This document shows, piece by piece, positions 47,471-60,182 of a stretch of DNA of 64,000 nt. The notes under the pieces are model-generated. The model did no database searches. It worked only from the letters and a program-made list of their open reading frames with translations, and had not been told where the DNA came from. The DNA is from Durusdinium trenchii (Eukaryota > Sar > Dinophyceae > Suessiales > Symbiodiniaceae): positions 966,046 to 1,030,045 of the forward strand of contig CAXAMN010020890.1 in the NCBI GenBank assembly GCA_963970005.1, in the 5' to 3' direction. The stretch's first letter is position 1; the number at the start of each line of letters is the position of its first letter. A program made the translations under genes and the position numbers.

Positions 47471-50400
47471 CTGGTGCCACCAACCGAAGGGCAAGTACAA
47501 GACTTCCCCTGCGCGTACGGTCACCACCTGCACAGCAGGCTTCGGGGCGGGAAGGAGCTACACTTGTACTGCCTGGGCCTTCTGTTCGCACGGGGATGTC
47601 TCAGACTGCCTCATGATGTCACAGACTGCCTTGTGGTGGGAGGACAGTCACGAAAGCAGGAATTGACGACCTGACACCTTCATTGACATTGGTTTGAAGC
47701 ACAAGTACGGAAACTATACAACTACTGTCAAGGCATACACCACAAAAGTACGGGGATTGTTTGCGCATGTTTGTAGAGGACAAAGAGACGTTCGTGCAAG
47801 TTTCCCCCAGCCAACGCTGGGAATCTCCCTCATTCCATAGTCCAACAAAGATTCTTCGCTAAATCCACTGCCTGGGCGTTCCAACCCATACTCACATGGA
47901 ACTCTCCCGAGTCAACTCACATGGACCCTGACGTCCCGGTCGCATGGAAGACGATTTGCTTGGCTTTACTTTCCTCTACCAACAGTAGTCCATGACTTTC
48001 AGGTTCCCTGGGATCGTCTGGTTTTTGGGTGTTTTCTTCCATACGGATCTGCGGAGGTGATCCGACCACCGGATCTCCGTTTGTGCGGCCCGGGCCGTCT
48101 TTCTCAACTGGGCGGCGAGCTCAGCATACCTCGTGGCCGAAGTGAGAAATCACGAAAGGAGCGCACCTCTTCAAGAAAGTCACTAGGTGACTACCCCAAC
48201 TACAGTAGAAGAGTTGTAGCATGTTGTAGCAAATGTCTGGAATCTCTGCTGTCCGAAAGGTGAGTTGATCCATCTGGAACTTCTCCAACTGCTACATCCA
48301 CCCCAAAAAACGGTCAAAAACTCTGATTGGCAAGCATGACCAGTCTGACCATGCCATGCCACCCAAGGAGTCCTCCGGTCACCTTCTTTACCGTTCCCAA
48401 CCACCTCCAATCACCCACACCCATGTGGGATCCCGTGGGCCCCACCAAAGATGGCCCACGGAGCGGTCAGCTCACCACCCAATCCGTCGTCAAAGCCGGG
48501 CTTTCCCGGGCTCCCGCGCTCCTCGGGTGGATCGTCCACGTCATAGACCGCGTAGTTCATGACCTCCATTCGAGTGAAGACCGAGACCGAGGAGACTGAC
48601 GGCGGGCCTATGCAGAGACGGTTCCGTGAGGGTGAGGGTGAGGGTGAGGTGGAAAGCTGCTGGTTTTGGAGTGGTTTCGTTGGTGTTGAACGCGTTGGGC
48701 GGTCTGAGTATATCTGAGTGTACGAAAAATACGACAGGTTTAGCTTGGGACCTTGAGTTGAAGTGCTTCTGGATCACCCTGTTTGCCCTCTTGCTCTAGT
48801 TGTATATTTGTTGGATTGTTGTTTTATGTTTTAAATATTGTTGTTTATTTCTTTTTTTTCTCGCACAACAGTTTGCATGGGAAAGCAAAAGGACCCAAAG
48901 TTTCTGGAATTATTCTGGCTTGTTCATACTTTTGTCAACTTTCTGCCTACTAAGGACGATTGCTGGTCAACTTCTCATCTTTGCTGCCCATCAAAGGACC
49001 GTGTCTCCACGAGTGCCCCGGCTGCTTCATCTGAGAGTCCTTCCGCCTGCTGCATGCAGAACATGCAGGAAGCCACTGATGACTCCAAACATCAAGCGGA
49101 TAGCCCCATGGTCAAACTGGGCAAATGGAACATACGACCGAGACATGACCAAGACATAGCAAGACTTGCAAGTTTGGGCATCCAAGGTTTTCAGCCACAT
49201 CCATGCCCTTCGGGTCAAGAACTGACCTCATTTTGCTGGAGTTGGTCACACACACAAGAAAACAAACTACTGAGGGAAAGGACTTGACTAGGCTTTACTG
49301 GGTCAGACTGGACCTAGAGGGATGTGTTTATGATGTGAAAAAGGTGAACTACGTGGATTGGTAGGCGCTCCATGTTTCGCATCTCGAGATTGATCACCGT
49401 GCACGTTCTAAGCACCTGCTCAGCCGTCTGAGATCTGAACATGTTGGCCTATTGGATGATATTCTGTACGGACCAAACGTCCCCGCTCTGTGTGGTTTGT
49501 TTGGTTTCTGGCTTCTGCCGGAGTTCAATTTCAACCTCCCAAAACGGGGAGTTCCTCCGGTGTCGCATTCATTGCAACTGCCTGCTTGCGTCGGTCATGA
49601 GTTCACCGCGCTCCTTGACCTTCAGCGACATGTGAGCTGTTCTTTGGTATATCAGTGCAAGAAATGGCTATGAGTCATGGGACCCGGGCACCCTGGTTGA
49701 CCCTTGAACATGAGATCCCTCTACAACAACTATCAACCTACCATGCTTTGGTGGGGTAGGTTTTGACTCACAGCCAAATCAAGTACCGCAGAGCTTTTTC
49801 AAGAAGTTGGCTCTTTGCCCCCGGTGGGGGCACGGGCTGGTTGCCACATGTTGCCACCAGCTGTGGTTCCCTGATTTTCCCACCGTTGGAAGAAATCCTG
49901 CAAATCCGAACGAAAAGAACCTCATGTTCGCACTGAAGTGATTGAGTGGTAATCTTCTTCAAGTCCTATGGTTTTTCTTTTGAAAGAAAACCGCGTCAGT
50001 CTCTCAGTTTCGGTGCAGACCGCGTCAGTCTCTGCCTTTCTTTCGAAGTTGCCCTTGCTGCCTTCACCTCGTCATCTGCCATCGGTCACAAGTGCCGTCG
50101 GTCTTCGGCTCTTGGAGGCAAAACGGGCCAAAAACAACCAACATTGCGGATCGTGCTCCATCGGTTTTGGCATCACCAGGTTTGGTCGGAGTGACGTCTC
50201 ATAACCCCCAACCTGCAGACTAACAACCCTGAACCCGACCCTGGAGGTTCGACCTTTTTCCTCTAAAACCCAGTTATTGTCTCAGCTCCCAGCTGGCTTG
50301 CCAGGTGGCCTCGTATTGTTGCAAGTGAGTGTCTTCGAGCGGTGTATCATTGGTGTCTGGTGTTTCTGTTTATTGCATCGAACTCAACTTCAACCCACCA

Positions 50401-51943
50401 GATTCCCGGCACTTTGGGAAGCATATCCCTGGATGCTGCTTTTGCACGTCCTCATCCCAACGCAAATCAGGTGTTAATTCCCCTGATGCTCGTTTACGCG
50501 TTGAGACAAGCAACCGTTTTGTGTTGTTCATGACCAGGTAAGCTTTATGCAATGATGTACATGAAAGTCTATTGTCGCAAGGTGTCCTTGTTGTTCAGAA
50601 TAGGGGCATCCCTGGAAGCCCAAATGGGGTGATGATGGCGCCATGATGTACCATGAAAGTACCTCGATATTGTTTGTTGGTATACATAACTCATTATCGC
50701 ATATATATTATTCAAATATGTATATATACTTCCTTCAGCCTGGCATTCATGTAGCGTGGAGACCTCATGAGCAAGCTAGGCAGCTCTGCTGATCTGTTCT
50801 GGGCCTGCCCGACGTAGGCTTTTCTGAGCCGCCCATCTGCCAGCAAGGGAGTATCGCCCGGTGGGCAAAGCAGAAACTCCTGGAGCGTAGCAACAAAAAC
50901 GCCCAACGCGGTGGGGTGTTGGGGCGGGCAAGAGTCTTTCCCCCCTGAATTGTGCTTGCTAGGGCCTACACCAGGTTGTTGTTGTTGCTTGGAGGGATGT
51001 GGCCCGTCATCAATCTTTCTGTGCATCCCTCCAGCACCTTCTCTCCCACCAGCTGGGCAAAGAGATTCTCAACGTTGTCGAAGTGCAGTGTCCTTGGCCA
51101 TGGGCGGCGGCCGGCGGGCCATGGTGGTGGCCCCCAATGCAGTGAAGATCGTAACATCTGATCGAACATCATCAAACATATAGAACTGGGACTCATGGAG
51201 ACTCATGGAGACTCGTGGAAACTCATGGAACTTCCTGGGGAAGTCCCTACATCCAGCAAACCCCTCCCCGGGACTCCTCCCCCAAACTTTCAGAATCTTG
51301 AAGATAGCTCCTAGTAGCGTCCGATCGCTCCGTGCGTAGCGATGCCCTTTGTTCCTAGTAGCTTCTTGCTCCGTTCGTTGCGATGCCAGGAGCTACTAAT
51401 AATAGCGTCCTTGTTCCTATCGCATTCTCTCAGCACACGTCTCGCCGAGCGAAAACGGTGCTCAGCTCCTGGCGACAGGGTCTCTCCGCCCAGCCAGAGG
51501 TCGGTGCGCTTGAAGAGCAAACGCCTCGGCTTCCGCCGGCGGTGAAAAGGCGACCAGCCACGGAAGAGACAGGTTCTGTGTGGTTCTGAAAGAGGCTCCA
51601 GTGAGAACTAAGAGGAAACTCAAAGGATGGTGCAAGAATTCCAGCCAAAACAGATCCGGATCTGTTCATGAATGCACCAGTCTCCATCCCATTCACTTCA
51701 CCCACTGCCATGTTCAGCAACTGCTCCAAACCAAGTCATCCGAGTGCCCAGCTCCCCCAAGGCTGGAAACCCTGGCAACTTACACCTCGGCCAAGCAAGC
51801 ATGGAATCATTCTTTTTAGCACATCCTCTCCTTACCTCCAAACAATACCGTGAGAAACCTGCCCAACTGCGCTCTGCGTCAGGAGCCTCAAAAACTCGAA
51901 GGATTTCTCCAAGTTCGCAGCGCCGTCCGCGTAGAGCGCAGGC
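47471..51943 (-). CDS. JmjC-domain (JMJD7-like) Fe(II)/2-oxoglutarate dioxygenase, internal exons
   Basis: Minus-strand exons: 51943-51859, 51529 (or 51524)-51483, 51092-51038, 50879 to 50805 or 50764, 48129-48045 and 47527-47471. Phases agree for 51483/51092, 51038/50879 and 48045/47527. They assemble into the JmjC core: LYADGAANLEKSFEFL, DLWLGGE joined to TLHFDNVENLFAQLVGEK, then EFLLCPPGDTPLLADGRLRK, and finally VRAGEVLYLPFGWWHQ. The HxD motif (HFD) and the distal histidine of WWHQ supply the three iron ligands, so the enzyme is probably active. The order and spacing resemble JMJD7/cupin_8 hydroxylases, which act on protein side chains or, in JMJD7, on GTPases; the substrate here is unknown. 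The exon after 47471 (usually containing NYW or NFW) and the N-terminus were not found. Donors are GT, GC and GA. A minus-strand exon at 48607-48476 lies inside the span. Confidence 0.75.
48476..48607 (-). CDS. Unassigned exon inside the JmjC gene span
   Basis: The exon begins after a TAG|G acceptor and ends at a good GTGAGC donor. Its frame is strongly GC-rich at third positions and contains VFTRMEVMNYAVYDVDDPPE, then a glycine- and proline-rich tail with FDDGLG. It lies on the same strand between two JmjC exons, so it probably belongs to that gene. Its exit phase does not match the 48129 exon, so an exon between them would be needed. The YDVDD stretch followed by an acidic DD-G also faintly recalls a C2-domain strand. 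I cannot decide between these. Confidence 0.5.
49365..49673 (+). CDS. Open frame of unknown standing
   Basis: 103 codons, including ARSKHLLSRLRSEHVGLLDD and PALCGLFGFWLLPEFNFNLP. It looks protein-like but has weak bias and no splice support. It lies inside the presumed intron of the minus-strand JmjC gene, so it may be a mobile-element remnant. Confidence 0.25.
   Translation, partial: ALHVSHLEIDHRARSKHLLSRLRSEHVGLLDDILYGPNVPALCGLFGFWLLPEFNFNLPKRGVPPVSHSLQLPACVGHEFTALLDLQRHVSCSLVYQCKKWL
51187..51231. repeat. Minisatellite, ACTCATGGAG units
   Basis: Four to five units of about 12 bp, in the JmjC intron between the exons ending at 51483 and starting at 51092. Confidence 0.85.
51306..51424. repeat. 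Dispersed repeat copy in a JmjC intron
   Basis: Contains CTCCTAGTAGCGTCC, AGCGATGCCCTTTGTTCCTA and TAGCGTCCTTGTTCCTA. It lies just downstream of the exon ending at 51483. Confidence 0.75.
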
Positions 51944-52924
51944 CTCGAGTCCGCCATGAAGCCCAACCAAGAGCCCAACATGACCACAGATGTTGGCCGT
52001 TTTCACAAGCAATCTCTCAGTTCTCTCAGTTTTTCTGTCGGACCAGCTGTCAGTGGGGAGGCTAACAGTCACATGGCGCCCTGTCAGCGTCACTGGTTCT
52101 GTCCCAGCCTGACAGTCGAACATTCAAAAAAAAGACTTCCCTTGTTGTAATCTTTGTCATGTCATGCTATATCATGTTCTTCTCTGGAATGGTTGTGGAG
52201 TGGTCTGTGCTGCACTGCTGACCCATGCCCTTCCGGACCCAGATCGCGCCCCTTCGACTCTGATGTCCAGACCACTGCCCTTCCTTTCGTAGCGATGCGA
52301 CAAAGTCTGCCAAGGACACCTGCGCAGCAAGTGAACGAGGACTGTACACCATTCTTGGAGAACTGACGGGAAACAGACCCCTGCTGGACCCATGGAGCAG
52401 TACCAACAAAAATCCAGAATCTCTTTCCAGAATTCCTTGTTGAGTGAGGTTCCCAAAAGTCCCAAAAATCATTTGGGCTGGAGTGCAACATGCCTGCTGG
52501 GCGGTGCCAAAAACTGTCGAACTGCCCAAGCGCCAGAGCCAATCATCCCCAACTCAAGCAAAACATGACTCATCAGATTTCAAACAGTCCTAGGTTGGTT
52601 CTTCGACAACAATTGTGTTCACACTGCAAGTATAGAGCTATATAGCAAATGCTAGAAAAGAAACAAGTAGTGAAAACCCGTGCAAAAAAAGAAACATGTT
52701 CATGTTCGCTTCTCTTCTGGCTAGTTGGTTACCCATTTGACACCATCCAAATCTAAGACTTTGGTGTGTGCATCTATCTATCTGTATATACATATAAATT
52801 ACATATCCAAATCATAATAATTGCACAGAATATATATGTTTTCTATATATATATATACAGTAGTTGATAGTAATTGCATTATACACAGACTATCTGTTCT
52901 TTCTTTTTTTTGGGGGGTGGCTTC

Positions 52925-52991
52925 CACCACTTGGCCGGCCTCAATGCGTGAGGCCGCCACGGCAAGCACCAAGTTGCCATGGACCACTCCT
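52925..52991 (-). CDS. Possible exon upstream of the JmjC gene
   Basis: After an AG|GA acceptor, the minus strand reads VVHGNLVLAVAASRIEA with GC-rich third positions, ending at a possible AG|GC donor. It lies about 1 kb upstream of the first recognised JmjC exon and on the same strand. It may be part of the N-terminus or belong to another gene. No family is recognised. Confidence 0.35.
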
Positions 52992-54200
52992 CCAGACAGC
53001 GACCGTTGCTCCAGCGGTCGTTCCATGTGCACCGCGTGTGGGGCGTGTGCGGTTGGTTTGGGGGTCAGGGGGATGATCCTGGTAGAGTTCAGTGATGTTA
53101 GAGGATGTCATGTTCCAAGTCATAGCTGCTGTCATCACATCAGGTGTCAGCTACTACTCTCATCATCTCTCATCTACTCCCTAATGACTTCTTTGCAGGT
53201 TTTGGATGGGTCTCCCTTCATGTTTGTTCAAAACGCATTGGATTCTCGCAGCACCTGATGCGAGTTATGCGCCACACTGGGCATTGCCCGGTCATGCTGG
53301 GATCGTCACCAAGATGGGCATCCGGCCGTATTGAAAAGGCAAAGGCCACTAAAGGTCTTTATGCCGAAAACTCTATCCCGACAAAGATCTGAGTACTAGA
53401 CAGTTTTAGAATATGGAGACCCCAGCCACTGGGTTGAATTTGGTCCATGTTCTCCCGGGTCTCCCACTGGGTCTCCCCTATATCAATACACACCGCTTGG
53501 CCACTTCGCTCGCCGTCCTGGCAACTTCACGTCATGTCTCCCGGGCCATAGCGAGGCATCTTCGACCTGGGATGACCGGGAAACCCAACGGATTCATCAA
53601 AGGCCAATAGATATGGTGTGTCAAAGGAAGAACCTCTGCCGAAATAGCTGGTAGATGATGATAAGCGAGGGTCATGCCTAGAGCTTCCCCCAAGAAGGAC
53701 ATGTTCTTGGTGAGTAGACTGAGTAGAGGTTCAGGACTCCCCTCTGAAGGTCCTTTGGTCAACCATCGGAACCAGTGGTGCATGACCAGCGTACATCATG
53801 GGGGGCTAGTAGAATCTGAAACTGGAAAATGTTCACCCTGTTCAAAAACACAAAGCTGTCTGGAGGATCGAGGTTTCGACGATTTGTAGCCACCCTGCTC
53901 TGGAAGACACGTATCACTTCATGTATGACTTACACGAGGCATCACTTCTGATTACATCCTGTTTGCCCCCCAAACGCGCACCTGTCGTCCGCACCTCTCA
54001 TGGCCATCGATGGCCAAAAACGCATCGCCCCTCCATTTTTGGTCGCCTTCATTGGGTGCCCCCCTTTCTGATCGGAAAACGGGTGGTTTGGACCACACCG
54101 CAGGTCACCCCTTCTCGGCACCTGTCGCCCGAAAAACGCAGCAGCACTGGACGGATTAAATCCCTGTTCGTGGGCGAAGCAGAAATAGCAACATGATCAG

Positions 54201-54307
54201 TAAGCTTCTTGCTCCGTTCGTAGCGATGCCCTTTGCTCCCAGTAGCGTCCTTGCTCCTAGTTGTAGGTCCTAGTAGTAAGGCCAGGAGCCCCGAACGTAG
54301 CGTTCTT
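54201..54307. repeat. Dispersed repeat copy
   Basis: Contains AGCTTCTTGCTCCGTTCGTA, then AGTAGCGTCCTTGCTCCTAG and GTAAGGCCAGGAGCCCC. It lies about 200 bp past the stop of the fusion gene. Confidence 0.75.
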
Positions 54308-54489
54308 GTATATACTGAGTCCCGACGTCTGACCCATGACAGTGTCCTTTGGCGTCCGTCCACGGTGTCGCGGTGTGTGTATGTGTCACATGTGTGTAGG
54401 CACGGGCGGTTCAGACGATCAACGGCGATGTCAGCTCACTGGGTCAGATGTCAAGAAACTGGCCGTGAGAGTGAAAAAGAGCACAGGTG

Positions 54490-57400
54490 CTACTGAAGAC
54501 GCTCTGGGCGGAAAAGGCGCCATAGCCCACCAAAGATCGAGTTTCTGCTTGGCTCACTTTCCTCTCTCTGCAGTCCAAGTGCGAGCTCTGGCTCCACGCT
54601 CCAAACCTCTGCAACGGTGTGGAATTCCCCTCCCTCTCCAAACACGTCCTCCTTCTGTGCGCGTAAGCGATCACGCAAGCGCTGGTCATAGACTTCACCA
54701 AGCTCAACGCTGTCAATGGTGGAGGAGGAGACAACCACTCGCACCCCCGAGGCGGTCAAATCCTGCTCAAGATCCTGCAGGTTCCCACCACGAAAGGGAC
54801 GACGTCAAAAAAAAACTGTTTTTTGGGTATGTTGAGGTGCAAATCAGGTTCCTTGGAGGGGCAGTGAAACAACCAGGGTCACTAGGTCACTTAATATCAA
54901 CGGGCAACATCAGGGCACAACTCACAACCACCCGGTCTTTATAGGAAGAGTGCCACAGCGGAAACTCAAGACTGTAGCCGAGCTTTCCCAGCTCTGCTTC
55001 ACGCCATGTCTTGATGTGCTCCAAATGCAAATCTCCAAACACAAGGCTCTTCACCTGTGCCAGGCCAACCACTTTGAACCACTGGTTTGAGCGCAGCCCA
55101 GGAAACATTGAAGCTATACTGACTGATGTCCCAGGTGCCGCTGGTCGTTTTCCCCACGAAACGTGAAGCGATTCAAACATGAGCCCAGTCGTGACTGTGC
55201 GACGATCCAAGTGATAACACATGCAACTAGACTGGTTGGCACATCGGTCTGCTCACCAGGAAGGGCCCTACGTGCTCTTTCACCTTGTACCGACAGTTCC
55301 GTGCAAACTCAAATAATAACGTTAGCATGGATTGAACAAGAAATGCCATTATCGCTACACCTTCAACAAACAATAACCATCCAAAATGATCCAAAAGGAA
55401 TTCGCAACATCAACCCTTCATTAATAAAGGGTTTCTGTATGTTGCTGTAATATTCTTGATCAAACTCAAAGCCAAGAAAACCCCCAACCCATCTGATCGT
55501 CGGCCAGTCGGCCTTCGGTCCGAACTGCTGACGAAGCAGCTCCAGGCCCTTAGTCACGCGGCTCACATAGCTCTCGCTACTGGCGCGGTGCATGGGAATG
55601 CCCAAGAGGGTGAGGCCCAAGTGCTTCGCTTGCCGCTGGACCATGTCGATGGAGATATCCTCAGAAGGAATTGGAACATCCGAGAATCATCATCTGGCAA
55701 TCCAAGCAGTTGAGGGATCCCTGAGCGTTTCACTTGCTTAATGCCAGACCTCCTATGACTTCTGAAAATCAGTGCTTCAGTTATTAAGGATATTTGAGGA
55801 TGCTTCCATGCACACAGATCTGGGCAGCACATGACGGGTGTTGGAAAGTTCTTTTGAGGTCAAGGGCTTGAGGAGATGGGATTGTCTCAGAACCCACGAG
55901 AAACTATACCTTGTAGAAAGGGAAGTCGTTAGATGAAAATCGGTAGAGTCTACCATGTCTACCCCTGCGCCCAAGCATCAAGCACCATAATATGGTTGGG
56001 ATCCTGACTTAGTCAGATACCCTTTGGCCAGGCTCGGGCAACAGACCCCTACTGAGGCTACCTATCCAATGGTCTAAGAGCATGGCCCAAGAAAAGCATG
56101 TTCGCTTGCGTTCGCGCAAACCATCAAATGCCCAGCGGCTTGATGGGCAATAATTCGGCTTGGTGCATCGAATGTGGTCAACAAAACAATTCCCACTGCT
56201 GAATCGGACATTTCTCGTGCAAGTGCACGAAGGGTCAAGAAGGAGTCTTTCCCACCGCTGAAGAATAAAACACGAATTTCAGCAGCTGAGTCAGGAGAAA
56301 ACTTCAAAGATGTTCCTCGACATAGGATGGCTGGTTGCTGAATACGTGCCAGTTTTTGCTCGTCGCAAACATTCACATGATTGTAGGGACAGTGGCGACA
56401 GCCCGAGCCACAGCATTTGCCTCGCTTTTTGTGTGCAACTTCAGTGAAAACCAAGAAGCCACTGACAGGATCTGTATAGAAGGTGTCTCCTCGCTCACAA
56501 GCCTCTTGATGCAGTTTGAAGAAATCTTCAATATCGGTGATCTTGTGTGTCTCTTCAGTCTTCCTCCTGCGGAGCGGCATCAGTCCAATGCTGCCCTACT
56601 AACCCCTACTATGAGGCCCTCTTTGGCTTGAGGGCGTTTGACTCCACGCCCCCAACAACCAAGATGCCAAATGCCCCGCAGCAAAACCGCTAGCCTAGCT
56701 ACAGTACCAATTCTTGCTGAAAAAAAAGCTCAATTCAAAAACAGTGAAGTCTGCGATCTTTCTCCACCCTGGTTAACCTATCTCATCCCATCTCAAATAC
56801 CCTCACGTTGTCCAACACAACAGGAGCCGTTGACAGACTACCCAATATGACAAAAACAGCCTCCACCTCTCCTCTTGACTCCCTGTTGAAGTGGAATTCT
56901 CTTATAGGCCGTAGCTGCTTTTGCAAAATGCAGGCCCTTGATGGCTTCCAGCACCTCGATTCTCATTCTCTAGGTCGTGTTTTCGACTTGCTGTCCGGTG
57001 TGACTTCAGACTCAGACGCCCTAAATGATGCTCACAAGCAGGCAAAGATCGCAGTAACAAATCATAAAAAAGGAAGAAAACTATTGTGTTATTGTGTTGC
57101 TCGGGGTCTTGGAATCGAGGCTTGGGCTCAATTTCACAATCTCAAGAGCTGGCTCCTAGCAGTTTTGGTAGCAGTAATGTAAACTGTTGATGAATAACAC
57201 CCACCAGGATAACACCCACCAGGACTGTAGGTTTAAAGCCATTCTGGTCGGGGGGTTGAAATATCATCAACAGTCTGCAGACTACATTACTAGACTCCCG
57301 CACCTTCGTCAGTGGAGGTACGAACCGTGCCGAAGCCAAACACCGAATCTACAGGTATCAAACCTTCCCTGGTCATCTTCAGGCCCCTGCTGTTTGTGTA

Positions 57401-60140
57401 AAACACCGCACTGCTCAGGTTGAGCTCAGTGCCACTGAACTCCCATCTCCATCCGCTTCTCATTGTTCGAACCATGTCCACTCCTGTCCAATCCCCGCTA
57501 AAGCCCTGGATTCGGTGCCTCAGGCTCCTCGCAATACGCACAGAGTGCCATGATCACCGTGCCCAGCAGCAGCTTGGGCCCAGGTCTTGCGAAGAACTGA
57601 TCCCCATCCGTCGCAAAAGCTACAGGTGTCCTTGGTGTGTCCTGAAAGACTGCCGCGAGCTGGTCCTGTACCTGGAAGGGATGTGATAAGACATGGATTC
57701 GCTTGAGGAACCGGGCAAAGTTGAAAAAAATAGACTTAAGCAAAACCAGGAAGATGTTCGGGTTGGATTGGATTTATGACCTTCGTTTCAATGCCAGATT
57801 TGGGTTGAACTCTATGGGGTTGGGCTTGATCTGGTGCATCTTGCCATTGAAAGGAAAGTGGAAAGGCACAAGTGTTGACGAACATGTACCTACATGGTCG
57901 ATGTCACTGCGCAAGAGCCAAGACTTGAAATCCCCCTGAGCGCTGTATTGTTTTGCTTTGTTCAAGGGGAGTTGACATGGAGGGTTGTCTGAAAGCAGAC
58001 GTTGCCACAGGTCTACTTGTCCCATGTCATTCAATATCCTACCTGGCCTGGCCCTTCCGATTTGCAACATGTGAGTCACTTCAGGCACTTCTCTAATGCT
58101 CGAATCGAGACAATCCAAGCGTCACCGGGTAAGCCGGGTGAGAGCCCCCAACTGGAAGGCATTTGAGGCTTTCCGGAAAAAACACTCCAACAAATCAGAT
58201 TTCTTAGCACAAATCACACAAAGATGTGAGTAGTTCAAGACATGAATCGACCTGATGTCAATCATGTCAGTATATGCAATGCCATACAATGCCCAGGTAC
58301 AGCTGCAGCATCCTGATAATTGCGTTCCAGATTGAAGCCGCAGCAGGCCACCAGCAAAAGGCTGGGCTTGGTTTTGGCAACATCTTGCCTGAGCAAAACA
58401 TCTTGGTTTGCCTCCTTGAAGTGGAGAACTGTGAGGTGAAGAACACAATACAATCAGCAACGGCCTTGGTTTGTTGCCTTGCTTTGTGTGTCACTAGTCA
58501 CTACAATCTCCCTCAAACTGGTACATGTATCATGTAAATACTGTGCGTGTTCGATCCCTCTCCAAGGACCAAGGACCATCAGCATGGACCGACTTCGGGG
58601 ATTCGTGTTGCACGGCTCGTCACACGGAGCCGGACGGAGCGCTGAAAGCCACCGGACGGAGGCCACCGGAGGCATGGTTCTGTTGTCGTTCAGGGAGGAT
58701 GTTCCCAAGAACCCACGACTTCACGACACCGACTTCCACTTCGCGACTTTACTCTTTGACACCCAGTTGCCAGGTAACTTCCTTGGATTTCCTGGAGCTG
58801 CTTTCCTCTTCGGCCGCATGTTCTACACAGGCCCATTGCATCATGTCTGGCATCCAATGGCCGGCATTGAACGGTGGTGAGAGCCATTCAAGCAAATACA
58901 TACCTTGACCGCATGACAGCATATGACGCGACCACAAGCTTGAAACTCATAAGACGGTGCGGCCAAAATCAGAAGACAGTGGTAAAACGGGAAAACGATT
59001 GGCCGCGGCCGTGGCATGGGAAATCCTAAGGCCACATGTTGTATGGTTTGATATGTTGATATCAAGTAGTTCAACAAATGAACATATCCTTAATTCATTA
59101 GCTATATAGTAATATATAAACTTAATAATATATAAACTTAACCACATTTGCACGACAATGGCTTCCGGCCCCTCTTCCAGGCTGGAAGATGCTGGAAGGC
59201 TGAAAGCCATTCGTTGGCTCCTGCAATGAGAGACATTCCTGGTGATTCGGGAAAAAGAGAAACATTGCTGGCTCCAAAGAACCAAAAAGCGTGGTCGAGC
59301 GCCCTGGGGAGGGCGGTGTCGAAGAACTGTCTCTTGAAGCTGCTTGAGTTGGCTCTGAAGCTGATCTGCCAGGGTGATTCCACGCTCTGGATAGCCGGCG
59401 CTGGAAGCCACAAGCCGAATGCTCTCTAAGACATCCTCCAGACTTTCCTGGCGGCAGAACGGCAAAACAGGACATGACTCGAAAAGCCTGGTATAAAATC
59501 TAAGTGGTAACTGAAAATTAATAGTTGCGATTCACGTGCGGGTTCACTATCAATCAGGCCACTTCCATTGACAATTAGTATCTCAGTCTGTTCTCCAGCA
59601 GCTCCTTTGAACATTTCAAGGCTTTACTCGAAGCCACCTTTGGGTCAAAAAACGACTTTAGAGACACCTTCACGATTTACAATTGATTAATTCAAAAAGT
59701 CTTCACACGTCTTCGCGTCACACTTCTTCACATGTCTTCACATCTTGCACAGAGCGTGGCACAACATCCATGACAGGTGAGGGCTGCCAGCAATTCCGAT
59801 AGAGTATATAGAGCTTGCCTTATCCTGTGGCATCTCAGCCAGGATCTAAGACAAGTGGCCGGGCTCAAGGAAAGCACTTGAACCTCAGGAGGGATCCCTA
59901 TTGAAAGACCCCTTGGAGACTCCAAGTGGGTGAGGCCGTTGGGGAGACTCATGAGAACAACCATGTTGGTCCTCTTGTCACCGAAAGCCAGGTGGAAAGA
60001 AAACAAGATGCCAGGGCAACAGAAAGCGGTAGGCAACTTCAATTCATATGCCTTCCAATGGCTTAGATCGGTAGATGACACAGAACACTGTGGTTGCAGG
60101 TGTTCTGTTTCAGCCGCAACTGGATCAAAAATAACAATAA

Positions 60141-60182
<42 letters not shown>

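Larger units (their letters stand above)
52000..54480. other. Stretch with little coding signal
   Basis: Apart from the possible exon at 52925-52991 there is a GC-rich patch at 52180-52340 with three open minus frames that cannot be ranked. There is also an AT tract at 52843-52858 and the repeat at 54201. Confidence 0.4.

Noticed and set aside
48630..48652. GAGGGT repeats resembling a telomere tract
   Set aside because: Only about four GTGAGG units, and not the TTTAGGG-type repeat.
56335..56631. Plus-strand open frame
   Set aside because: It is antisense to the DUF5522 exon.
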